Of a stretch of 6,591 bases of DNA, positions 1 through 6,534 are shown one piece after another. Made by a program: the position numbers and the translations under genes. Position 1 is the stretch's first letter; every line of letters starts with the position of its first letter. Below the pieces are notes generated by a model. The model was not told the origin of the DNA. It saw only the letters and a list, made by a program, of their open reading frames with translations, and did not search any database. The DNA comes from UKL13-2 sp043768625 (lineage in GTDB: Bacteria; Pseudomonadota; Gammaproteobacteria; Burkholderiales; Usitatibacteraceae), in contig JAYVKG010000164.1 in assembly GCA_043768625.1 (NCBI GenBank), positions 1 to 6,591 of the forward strand, in the 5' to 3' direction.

Positions 1-555
1 CTGTTCGGCGAGTGAACGCGGCCGGCGCGTGCAGACAATCGCCTGGCGCTGACGAATGATCTCGGTCTGCACAAACAGATTGCTGAATGCAGGATGAAGC
101 GCGTCCGCGTCCGGTGCGGCCAGAACCACTTCTGCATAACTTGTGACATCAATAGTGCGGCGGATGCGCGCACGATTGCAGATGTGGACACGCCGCAGTT
201 CGATCGCGTCTTCCGGAGAAACCACGATTTCGGTGTGGGTATCGTAGTCATCGTCACGGCGGCGGAATTCCGCACGTCCTTCCGAGAAAATCGCTTCGTA
301 AGTTTCAGACCTTTTGAGCGTCGGTTGATGCGTATTCGACCAGAAAGCCCCGCTGGCCTGGTCGCGGATATAGCAAAACGTGCCCCAGTTGTCACAAGTT
401 GAATCTTCCCGCCAGCGGGTGACGGCCAGGTCTTTCCAGCGACTGTAGCCGCCGCCGGCATTGGTCACCATGACGTGATAGTGGCTATTGGACAATAATT
501 GCACTTCAGGTATCGGCGTCCCCGGACTGGTGATCACCCGCACCGGCGTCTGCAA
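1..555 (-). other. Start of GH94 phosphorylase-like module of the synthase (N-terminal beta-sandwich only)
   Basis: From about residue 1655 to the window edge at 1839 the protein reads as the N-terminal beta-sandwich of a GH94 family member: EVQLLSNSHYHVMVTNAGGG (1671-1690) followed by YSRW (1691-1694), then TRWREDSTCDNWG (1700-1712), FWSNTHQPT (1726-1734) and HPAFSNLFVQTE (1808-1819). In the Brucella homologue the C-terminal GH94 part is a beta-1,2-glucooligosaccharide phosphorylase that controls ring size. The helical barrel with the catalytic Asp lies beyond position 1, so its integrity cannot be judged here. Confidence 0.85.
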
Positions 556-3500
556 ATCATCGGCGGTGGTGCGAATGGCGGCTAATTCATCGGTGTGCAG
601 TTGTAAAGCGCTGGCCTTTGGCACCCGCTCCTGCAACAGCAATGTGGTCGCCTTAAACATTGGATCTGACTCGAAGCGTTTTTGCATTGGCCGGTCCAGC
701 AACAGATAAGCCAGCGACAAAAAGATCATCCCCTGATGGTGCGCCATGAATGACCGGATCACGGCACTGGTTTGCCCGCGTGGTAAACGCGCGGGGGTGT
801 AATCGACGGCCTCATAAAAACCAAATTTTCCAGCCAGTCCCTCGGCGGCGAGTCGCTGTAAATTGCGGCACGCTTGCTCTGGCGCCACCATCAGCGCAAG
901 CGCCGACGCATAGGGTGTTACCACCAGATCGTCGGCCAGCCCACGTTTCAACCCAAGCCCGGGTACGCCAAAAGCGCGATACTGGTAGTTGAGTGCGGCA
1001 TCAACGGTGTTGTAGCCGGATTCAGAGATGCCCCATGCCACACCGCGCTGCGTTCCATACGCGATCTGTCGTTCGACCACGGCGTGGTAGGTGCGGTCAA
1101 GCAAGGTGTGTTCATAGGTGGGCATCACCAGCAGCGGCATCAGATACTCAAACATCGATCCGCTCCAGGACAGCAGCACCGGCTCGCCGCCGGTGGGCGT
1201 GAGCAGGCGCCCAAGGGCGAACCAGCTTTCCTGCGGCAGTTGCCCCTGCGCAATTGCGACAAAATTGCACAACCTTGCTTCTGACGCCAGCATGTCGTAA
1301 TAACTTGCGTCCTGACGACGCTCGCTGACGTTATAGCCGATCGAGAGCAAATGCCGCGCCGGGTCGTACAGGAAGGCCATTTCCATGGTGGCCATTTCGC
1401 TTACCTGCAGCGCCAGGCGTTCAATTTCCATCAAACCCTGCTGGGCACGGTGCCGCGCAACCAAAGCTTGTGCGTTCAAATCTCTCAGCCATGCGAGTTC
1501 CGCTGCCGTCGCTTCAGGAACCAGTTGCTGCTCGATTGCCGCTATCTTGACCACGTCGCCGCCTGACAGTGCGCGCAACGTGGGAACTTCAATGGCAGCC
1601 AGGATGTTGCCGAGTCGCTCCGGGGCAGGTGGTAGCGCCAGCCACGGCGCATGCATTACCAGCGCCTCAAGCGCGCTGGCGCATTGCAACGAAAGCGTCT
1701 GTGCCCACCACAGTGCATCGACCATATTTGCGGCAGCGGGGTTCGTCTGCAGAGTGACGGCGAGTTCCGCCGCGGCTGTTGAAAACCGGGTCATGCAGGT
1801 ATGCGTGGCCATCAGGGTCACCGGGCGGGGGTCGCAGACCGACCCCATATTTTTCTGCACATTTTCGAGCAGGGCCTGCAATTCTGGCGGTGCTTCGGCC
1901 GCGGCGTCCCTGAGGACGCGCAGCGTGTCGGACAATCCATCAAAAATTCGCGGTAAGAATATTTTTTGGTCGGGCAACACGAGCAGTCCCGGCCGCAGCG
2001 TCAGCAAATGGCCGGCCAGGTTGCCGCTGTCGACCGACGAGATGTAGAGTGGGTTCAGCGGCTGTAGCGACTGGGTGTCGTACCAGTTGTAAAAATGCCC
2101 CCGGTAACGCTTCAAATCAGCCATCGACGCGAGCGTATTGGCGGTGCGTGAAATGAACTGTCCAACACCGATGTAGCCAAAATCGTAAGCTGACAAATTA
2201 GCCAACAGCGCAAGCCCCATATTCGTTGGGGAAGTACGATGCGCAACTACCCCGATTGGGTGCTCTTGGTAGTTGTCCGGCGGCAACCAGTGGTCGTCCT
2301 GGCCGACATAGGTTTCGAAGAACGCCCAGGTCCTGCGGGAAATTTTCCGCAGGAAATTGTTCTGATCGTCGCTCAGTCTGACAGTGCGGCGGGAGAGCGG
2401 CCGACTGATCCACCAGACGAGGGCGGGGGAGGCAAACCACAGCAACAGAAGCGGTCCGGCCACGATGAGCGTGGCCGGTGTTGTTAGCGCCAGATAAGCG
2501 GTTGCGGCGATGGCGATGAGCGGCGCGATCCACATCGATCGGACGCTGGCGATGAGACCAGCGCGATCATCCGGATCCGGGGTATTGGTAGCGCTGCTGG
2601 CGGGAGCCCATTCCAGCAGCCTTTTTTGCGTAACCATAATCCGCCAGTTGGTACGGAAGATGGCGTCGAGGCTGAAATAAGCCTCGTAGGGCAGACAGGA
2701 CAGTGTGAACAACCCGTGCGCCAATTGCCCGCCGATGGTGCCTAATACGGCGGCAAAATGCTGAGCTAGCAGCATGTCGTCGGGCTTGCGGCAGAAATCC
2801 AGAATGGAAGCAACCAATGGCGGGACCAAAACAACCCCGATCACCATCACGGTCCAGAATATTGCTGGCGACAACACGGTCCAGCCGAGCAACAACAAAA
2901 GCGTCAACGCTACAGGTACCAGACTACGTCGAAGATTATCGAAGATTTTCCATTGCGACAGTACTGATAGCGGGTTGGCCTGGCGACCCGCCCTCGAATC
3001 CGTCCCGCCCGGCACTCGCCGCAGCAGCCAAGAAGCGATTTGCCAATCTCCGCGTATCCAGCGGTGTCGCCGACTAACGTCCGCGCGATAACTGGTCGGA
3101 TATTCTTCGTACAGTTGAACGTCGCTCAACAGTGCGGACCGCGCGTAGCATCCCTCCAGCAGGTCGTGGCTTAGTATCCGGTTTTCCGGGAAGCGTCCGC
3201 CCACGGTGTGTTCGAATGCATCGACGTCATAAATACCTTTGCCAATAAACGAACCCTCGCCAAAGACATCCTGGTAAACATCCGAGACGGCGCGCGTATA
3301 GGGATCAATACCCGGCTCACTGCCGAACAGCCGCGCATACCGCGAGCGGTTGGTGCCTGGAAGGCTTACCGCTACACGCGGCTGCAGAATGCTGTAGCCC
3401 TCGGTAATACGCTGTTCGTTCCCGCCATAAACCGCACGATTGAGCGGATGCGCCATGGTTCCCACAAACTGTCTGGCGGCATCGCGCGGCAGCTGTGTAT

Positions 3501-5517
3501 CGGTATCGAGGGTGATGACGTATTTGACGTCGCCTAAAACGGCGGTTGCACCGACGATGCGCAGAAAGCTGTTTTCGCCACCACCGCGCAACAGCGAATT
3601 TAATTCAGCCAGCTTGCCGCGTTTGCGCTCGTAACCCATCCACACTCGCGCCTGCGCATTCCAGCGGCGCGGACGGTGAAACAAAAAGAAAATATCGGTT
3701 TGGGCGGCGCCGTACTTTATATTCAGGGCGGTTATGCGTTCCTCCGCAAGTCGCAGCAGCGGTTCATCTTCGACCAGCGTTTCCTGCGGCGCGTCGCTAA
3801 AATCGGTGAGCAGACCGAAATGCAGATTTTCATCCCGATTTGCCAGGAATCTGACTTCCAGCGCCTCCACCAGCATCTCAATTGCATCGGCGCTGGTCAA
3901 CATGGTAGGCACAATCACCAGCGTGCGCGCGCTTGCTGGAATGCCTTCAGAAAAGTCCATTCGCGGTAGCGGGTGCGGCGTCACCCACACCGTCGCCAGC
4001 CAATTCGTTAGCCCAACGGCGAGCTGACTGGTGGCAAGCAAGGCAAGTACCCCAATTAAGGCGAGCTCCCAATCCGCGGCGACGCTGCGCTGCGCCACCA
4101 GCAACAGACAACCAGTGAGGCTCAAGGTGATCAGTGCGATCGCGCCCAGGTAAAGCAACAACGTTCCCCGTCCGTTCGACTGTTGCCGCATTTCGATTTT
4201 GCGGCTGTGGGTTACACGCGCATCCACGGCTTGTTCAAGCAGTGGCAATCCTCTGCCGATCAGGTAAAAGCCAACGTGCGCAGAACGGCCATCGAGACGA
4301 ATACCGCGCGCCTCCTCGCCGTTGGGCATTGGCGCATTAGCTGCATGGCTCGCGCCCAGGTGGGCGAGCCGGATCGCGTGTTCAGCGACTTCGCGTTCAG
4401 ACAAATGGCTTCGCTTCGCCGTTTTTTCAATTACATGGCGGTAATGATCGCGGGTGGCAAAATCCATCCTGCCATAGATGCCGTCAGGATCTTCGCGCAG
4501 TTTGATTTCGACATGGCTCAGCGTCTCGACGAATTCGCGCCAGTCCATGGCACCGAGAAAACGCAGACTGGCAATACTGTTACTGACCGAGACTTGTGTG
4601 GACGCCTGCTTCTGGGATTCAGACTGAACCAGCTGTTCGATTGTCAGGTGAGATTCCGCCAGCAATTGTTCTATCCACGTCAACGGCAATGCCAATGCGG
4701 CACTTTGACCCTGGATGCGACGGGCAAATTCCGATACGAACGCGGTCGTCATGGGCGGGTTGGATCGCGCCATATCCGCGATCACCAATACCAGGCATTT
4801 TGGATCTTTTTCGGCGATCATTATCATCTGATCTGCCCAGGTTCCTGCCAATTCCCGATCGATCATGCCGGCTGAAACACGGACGGCAACGCGTCGGAGA
4901 TTCTCGATAAGCGCCAAACGCAACATAATGGGGATTGCCCACAATTCGCCGAGTTTGAGGTCGCTGACGGTTTGATAGGCCGCTACGAACCGGCTAAGAC
5001 TTTCCGGGTCGACCCTGCCGTCGCCGTGCGAGATCGTCTGTAAAGCGATGTCATAGACGCGAGGAAGACCGGTGGAGGGGCCACGAGCGAGTCGCGGCAG
5101 TTGCCTGCTGTAACCTTTCGGCAAATGTCGCTTCGCGGTGCGAATCTGTTCTTCTATCAGGTAAAAATTATCGAGCAGCCATTCTCCTGCGGGCGTAATT
5201 CGATGGTTCGCGGTCACCGCCTCTGTCAGCAAATTGCAGATACCAAGCAAAATCTCTTCATTCGCTGCCAGACGTGCCAAAAGCTGGTCCGGCGCGCGTT
5301 TCGCCATCAGCCGGTGCGCGCCGGCCAGGGTTCGGCCGTATTGTTCCATCTGATCGGCACTGAGAAGCTCGGCACGCAGCGGTTGTTCGTCGACAGGAGA
5401 TTGGTGGGATGCACCGCCGTTGCGAAAGATCGCCATCCACTTGAGCAACTTGCGAAATATAAACTTTGCCTTCAATCGAGAATTCTTTCTTGTCAGGTGA
5501 TGGCGAAAAACAGCCAT
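1..5517 (-). CDS. ndvB: Cyclic beta-1,2-glucan synthase, N-terminal 1,839 residues (3' end beyond window)
   Basis: Inner-membrane enzyme that builds a protein-linked beta-1,2-glucan from UDP-glucose, cyclises it and trims its length; the family is known as NdvB, ChvB or Cgs. Every codon from the ATG at 5517 to position 1 is open. Modules in order: an N-terminal region with the family-typical EWLLDNFYLIEEQ (112-124) and DPDGIYGRMDF (344-354); membrane segments near 453-474 and 484-512; a GT84 glycosyltransferase at about 530-850; membrane segments near 866-885, 887-907, 996-1013 and 1017-1037; a glycoamylase-like cyclization module at about 1055-1610; and the start of GH94 from about 1655. Characterised homologues are about 2,800 residues, so roughly the last third, with the GH94 catalytic barrel, is missing because the window ends. 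The start is uncertain: an in-frame TAG at 5535-5533 rules out extension much beyond 5517, neither ATG 5517 nor ATG 5436 (Met28) has a good ribosome site, and the first 27 residues are very basic. No transporter partner (ndvA/chvA) is visible. Family call is very secure; the exact start is not. Confidence 0.96.
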   Translation of the reverse strand, partial: MAVFRHHLTRKNSRLKAKFIFRKLLKWMAIFRNGGASHQSPVDEQPLRAELLSADQMEQYGRTLAGAHRLMAKRAPDQLLARLAANEEILLGICNLLTEAVTANHRITPAGEWLLDNFYLIEEQIRTAKRHLPKGYSRQLPRLARGPSTGLPRVYDIALQTISHGDGRVDPESLSRFVAAYQTVSDLKLGELWAIPIMLRLALIENLRRVAVRVSAGMIDRELAGTWADQMIMIAEKDPKCLVLVIADMARSNPPMTTAFVSEFARRIQGQSAALALPLTWIEQLLAESHLTIEQLVQSESQKQASTQVSVSNSIASLRFLGAMDWREFVETLSHVEIKLREDPDGIYGRMDFATRDHYRHVIEKTAKRSHLSEREVAEHAIRLAHLGASHAANAPMPNGEEARGIRLDGRSAHVGFYLIGRGLPLLEQAVDARVTHSRKIEMRQQSNGRGTLLLYLGAIALITLSLTGCLLLVAQRSVAADWELALIGVLALLATSQLAVGLTNWLATVWVTPHPLPRMDFSEGIPASARTLVIVPTMLTSADAIEMLVEALEVRFLANRDENLHFGLLTDFSDAPQETLVEDEPLLRLAEERITALNIKYGAAQTDIFFLFHRPRRWNAQARVWMGYERKRGKLAELNSLLRGGGENSFLRIVGATAVLGDVKYVITLDTDTQLPRDAARQFVGTMAHPLNRAVYGGNEQRITEGYSILQPRVAVSLPGTNRSRYARLFGSEPGIDPYTRAVSDVYQDVFGEGSFIGKGIYDVDAFEHTVGGRFPENRILSHDLLEGCYARSALLSDVQLYEEYPTSYRADVSRRHRWIRGDWQIASWLLRRVPGGTDSRAGRQANPLSVLSQWKIFDNLRRSLVPVALTLLLLLGWTVLSPAIFWTVMVIGVVLVPPLVASILDFCRKPDDMLLAQHFAAVLGTIGGQLAHGLFTLSCLPYEAYFSLDAIFRTNWRIMVTQKRLLEWAPASSATNTPDPDDRAGLIASVRSMWIAPLIAIAATAYLALTTPATLIVAGPLLLLWFASPALVWWISRPLSRRTVRLSDDQNNFLRKISRRTWAFFETYVGQDDHWLPPDNYQEHPIGVVAHRTSPTNMGLALLANLSAYDFGYIGVGQFISRTANTLASMADLKRYRGHFYNWYDTQSLQPLNPLYISSVDSGNLAGHLLTLRPGLLVLPDQKIFLPRIFDGLSDTLRVLRDAAAEAPPELQALLENVQKNMGSVCDPRPVTLMATHTCMTRFSTAAAELAVTLQTNPAAANMVDALWWAQTLSLQCASALEALVMHAPWLALPPAPERLGNILAAIEVPTLRALSGGDVVKIAAIEQQLVPEATAAELAWLRDLNAQALVARHRAQQGLMEIERLALQVSEMATMEMAFLYDPARHLLSIGYNVSERRQDASYYDMLASEARLCNFVAIAQGQLPQESWFALGRLLTPTGGEPVLLSWSGSMFEYLMPLLVMPTYEHTLLDRTYHAVVERQIAYGTQRGVAWGISESGYNTVDAALNYQYRAFGVPGLGLKRGLADDLVVTPYASALALMVAPEQACRNLQRLAAEGLAGKFGFYEAVDYTPARLPRGQTSAVIRSFMAHHQGMIFLSLAYLLLDRPMQKRFESDPMFKATTLLLQERVPKASALQLHTDELAAIRTTADDLQTPVRVITSPGTPIPEVQLLSNSHYHVMVTNAGGGYSRWKDLAVTRWREDSTCDNWGTFCYIRDQASGAFWSNTHQPTLKRSETYEAIFSEGRAEFRRRDDDYDTHTEIVVSPEDAIELRRVHICNRARIRRTIDVTSYAEVVLAAPDADALHPAFSNLFVQTEIIRQRQAIVCTRRPRSLAEQ
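690..2355 (-). other. Glycoamylase-like cyclization module of the synthase (PF10091 type, GH189-like)
   Basis: About residues 1055-1610 of ndvB. In homologues this periplasm- or membrane-proximal region carries out intramolecular transglycosylation, closing the linear beta-1,2-glucan into a ring. Visible landmarks are WAFFE at 1064-1068, HWLPPDNYQ at 1076-1084, the hallmark HRTSPTNMG at 1093-1101, GHFYNWYDT at 1140-1148, DSGNLAGH at 1163-1170, FLYDPARHLLSIGYN at 1382-1396, LLSWSGSMFEYLMP at 1448-1461, WGISESGYN at 1496-1503, YQYRAFGVPGLGLKRGL around 1511-1527, GFYEAVDY at 1566-1573 and FMAHHQGM at 1590-1597. A helical, less conserved stretch at about 1180-1375 separates the two conserved blocks. 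Conserved acidic residues (Glu1457, Glu1499, Glu1569, Asp1572) are candidates for catalysis, but I cannot assign acid and base roles from sequence alone. Confidence 0.85.
2967..3930 (-). other. GT84 glycosyltransferase module of the synthase, with complete catalytic motif set
   Basis: This part of ndvB (about residues 530-851) transfers glucose from UDP-glucose onto the growing protein-bound chain on the cytoplasmic side. The expected processive glycosyltransferase signature (D, DxD, E/D, (Q/R)xxRW) is all visible: TDFSDA with Asp572 and Asp576, LDTDTQLPRD with Asp671 and Asp673, FGEGSFIGKG with Glu754, and RRHRW at 816-820 followed by IRGDWQ. The DxD motif is normally the metal/UDP-sugar site, and the RxxRW motif is linked to chain binding and processivity. 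Hydrophobic segments flank both sides, as in the characterised Brucella enzyme. No key residue appears to be missing, so the module should be active. Residue assignments come from the motif pattern, not from an alignment. Confidence 0.9.
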
Positions 5518-5651
5518 GCCGCAATGCCGCCGCTAGCGCCCGCGTACTTGCCGTCCTTCCCAACCAGCTTACCGCAGACGTGACACTATTTTTAGGTTCA
5601 ATTTGCCAGGCGGCCTTATTGTTACGCGTTATACCGGTAATACTTATAGCG

Positions 5652-5661
5652 ATGCCGGCAT
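5652..5661. repeat. 10-bp perfect palindrome upstream of ndvB
   Basis: ATGCCGGCAT reads identically on both strands, about 135 bp upstream of the ndvB start. A second short perfect palindrome, TACCGGTA, lies 12 bp away at 5632-5639. Either could be half of a regulator site, but GC-rich palindromes of this size occur by chance. No known operator consensus was recognised. Confidence 0.35.
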
Positions 5662-5775
5662 TTCAGCGTCCTGTGACGGCCCGACGATGGCGGGCAACCG
5701 AAACGCATCGCATCACATCCGCCGATGACGCTCAATATCACACGGCAACACATTATGTGGCTGGCTAATGAAGAG

Positions 5776-5797
5776 GTCTGTACGCTGTCGAACAGAC
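5776..5797. repeat. Inverted repeat GTCTGT-N10-ACAGAC
   Basis: Two perfect 6-bp arms are separated by 10 bases, giving a 16-bp centre-to-centre dyad typical in size of dimeric DNA-binding protein sites. A smaller CTGT-CGA-ACAG dyad (5785-5795) overlaps its right arm. It lies about 260 bp upstream of ndvB and about 80 bp downstream of the CX10C gene. The arms are directly visible; an operator role is speculative. Confidence 0.35.
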
Positions 5798-5820
5798 AAT
5801 TTCCCGGTGCCCGACGGGAC

Positions 5821-5837
5821 CTGCATCCGCCATGCAG
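5821..5837. repeat. Hairpin CTGCAT-N5-ATGCAG downstream of the CX10C gene
   Basis: A perfect 6-bp stem with a 5-base loop begins 37 bases after the TAA of the 157-aa gene. No T-run follows it on the minus strand, so it is not a standard intrinsic terminator. It could be a 3'-end stabilising or processing hairpin of the small-gene transcript, or chance. Confidence 0.35.
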
Positions 5838-5874
5838 AATAGGCTATCCGCGCGAAGCTTGCTGTCTCGATGCG

Positions 5875-6348
5875 TTAATTCATTGCGATGCGGGGGAAAT
5901 ATTTTCCTGGCGGACCGTTGCTACCGGGGCCGGTGTCGGCAAAGCAACCCGCCGCTGATTCATCCAACTGCTGGTGCGCACGATAAAAGACCAAATCCAG
6001 CCCGCGTGTTGTTTTGACTGGCGGATTCATCGCTGGGGATGCCGCTGAGGCGTTGTCGTCTTTATACTTGTTACGTGCTTCCGACTTGGCGCGCTTTTGT
6101 TCTTTCTTTGCCTCTGCATCACAGATGCTTTTTTCCGCTGCATCGAAAAGATCACACTTAGCTCGCGCGATTCGATACGCTGCCACAGCCCGTTTCATTG
6201 CGGTCGCGAATTCGACAACGCGTGGGTGCGGGGTCGGGACCGCTGTAACAACGACCGTACCTGCCGGGTTCGCGCCGGTGGTGGCGACCACAACAATGCT
6301 CACCGCCACCGCCGCTACGACCAGCAAACCAGCAAATTTCTTTGACAT
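5875..6348 (-). CDS. Hypothetical membrane-anchored or secreted CX10C protein, 157 aa
   Basis: Unknown function. The chain opens with MSKK and a hydrophobic segment (about residues 5-24) that would serve as a signal peptide or membrane anchor, so the rest is probably periplasmic. Residues 45-97 are Ala/Lys/Glu-rich and helical, with Cys65 and Cys76 in the CX10C arrangement of CDLFDAAEKSIC, followed by the charged EAKKEQKRAKSEARNKYK. This resembles Ala/Lys-rich proteins of betaproteobacteria that carry repeated CX10C units, but only one unit is present here. The tail (about 105-157) is Pro/Gly-rich, holds a third Cys (135) and shows no repeat. The ATG at 6348 is preferred over an in-frame TTG at 6414, which would overlap the DUF3096 gene and add a non-signal-like extension. 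The gene starts 19 nt after the DUF3096 stop and lacks a clear ribosome site, suggesting coupled translation in one operon. A plus-strand open frame over the same DNA (6014-6367) looks like a shadow. Confidence 0.65.
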   Translation of the reverse strand: MSKKFAGLLVVAAVAVSIVVVATTGANPAGTVVVTAVPTPHPRVVEFATAMKRAVAAYRIARAKCDLFDAAEKSICDAEAKKEQKRAKSEARNKYKDDNASAASPAMNPPVKTTRGLDLVFYRAHQQLDESAAGCFADTGPGSNGPPGKYFPRIAMN

Positions 6349-6367
6349 GTTGCGAACAGGTGGGTAA

Positions 6368-6523
6368 TCACCGCAGGTGAAGACTGCCTGCGCCAAACAG
6401 ACCCAGCAGCCCAATAATGATCAGATAAACGGCCACAATATAATTCAGCAGTTTGGGCACGACGAGAATAAGAATGCCGGCGATCAGCGAGACTAGTGGC
6501 GCAATGCTCATAGTAAAATTCAT
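6368..6523 (-). CDS. DUF3096 family small membrane protein, 51 aa
   Basis: Function unknown; this is a recognised family of very small inner-membrane proteins of about 50 residues, and the length here matches. The protein is almost entirely two hydrophobic helices: about residues 6-22 (SIAPLVSLIAGILILVV), a PK turn at 23-24, and about residues 25-44 containing LLNYIVAVYLIIIGLLGL, the most characteristic stretch of the family. It ends with a short tail, GAGSLHLR. The start is well supported: an AAGGAG ribosome site sits 5 bases before the ATG. The likely operon partner, the CX10C protein gene, begins 19 nt downstream. Family members tend to sit among stress or envelope genes, which fits the neighbour but does not define a role. 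Confidence 0.85.
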   Translation of the reverse strand: MNFTMSIAPLVSLIAGILILVVPKLLNYIVAVYLIIIGLLGLFGAGSLHLR

Positions 6524-6528
6524 GAATA

Positions 6529-6534
6529 CTCCTT
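6529..6534 (-). promoter_or_regulatory. Strong ribosome binding site of the DUF3096 gene
   Basis: On the minus strand AAGGAG lies 5 bases before the ATG at 6523, within an A-rich stretch. It fixes the start of this very small gene and is the only strong Shine-Dalgarno sequence in the window. The remaining upstream bases (6541-6591) show no clear promoter; it may lie beyond the window. Confidence 0.8.

Larger units (their letters stand above)
5518..5874. other. Intergenic gap between the CX10C protein gene and ndvB; likely ndvB control region
   Basis: This 357-bp stretch has no convincing gene on either strand; the open frames that cross it have no family character and weak starts. It should contain the ndvB promoter and leader and the 3' end of the upstream small operon. 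I see no strong sigma-70 pair. The closest thing to a minus-strand -10 is TATAAG near 5648-5643, without a matching -35. It holds several short dyads: CTGCAT/ATGCAG at 5821-5837, GTCTGT/ACAGAC at 5776-5797, the palindrome ATGCCGGCAT at 5652-5661 and TACCGGTA at 5632-5639. None is followed by a clear T-run on the minus strand, so no standard terminator is called. In-frame stops at 5533-5535 and 5569-5571 separate it from the synthase frame. Confidence 0.6.

Noticed and set aside
874..1284. Plus-strand open frames over the cyclization module (including one of 136 aa)
   Set aside because: They are shadows of the conserved stretch containing WGISESGYN and LLSWSGSMFEYL on the minus strand.
1385..2047. 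Plus-strand open frame of 220 aa, rich in Ser and Ala
   Set aside because: It is antisense to the cyclization module. Its Ser/Ala-rich composition is what the complement of this coding sequence would give, and it lacks a ribosome site or family pattern.
2198..2533. Minus-strand 111-aa open frame
   Set aside because: It is out of frame with, and entirely inside, the ndvB coding sequence; the ndvB frame there encodes a membrane segment and the HRTSPTNMG motif.
4183..4875. Plus-strand open frame of 230 aa
   Set aside because: It lies antisense to the GT84/N-terminal part of ndvB. Its protein has no recognisable domain, and the minus frame carries conserved family motifs throughout. GC-rich coding DNA commonly leaves long antisense frames.
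5258..5563. Minus-strand 101-aa open frame crossing the ndvB start
   Set aside because: It uses a TTG start, overlaps the 5' end of ndvB in another frame, and has no recognisable family character; ndvB has the conserved N-terminal motif here.
5640..5660. Possible sigma-70 promoter with TATAAG as -10
   Set aside because: No acceptable -35 hexamer occurs at 16-18 bp spacing, so it is not called as a promoter.
5679..5695. GCCCG-N7-CGGGC hairpin
   Set aside because: A short GC-rich stem with no T-run and no positional link to a gene end; expected by chance at this base composition.
5801..5821. Possible intrinsic terminator (TCCCG/CGGGA stem on the minus strand)
   Set aside because: The stem is only 5 bp with an 8-base loop and is followed by AATTG rather than a T-run.
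6014..6367. Plus-strand 117-aa open frame antisense to the CX10C gene
   Set aside because: The minus-strand reading has a sensible anchor segment, a charged helix and CX10C spacing plus an operon context; the plus-strand reading has none of these.
6349..6414. Longer version of the CX10C protein starting at TTG 6414
   Set aside because: It would overlap the DUF3096 gene by 47 bases, use a rare start, and place a non-signal-like Cys-rich stretch before the hydrophobic segment. ATG 6348 gives a normal MSKK plus hydrophobic start.
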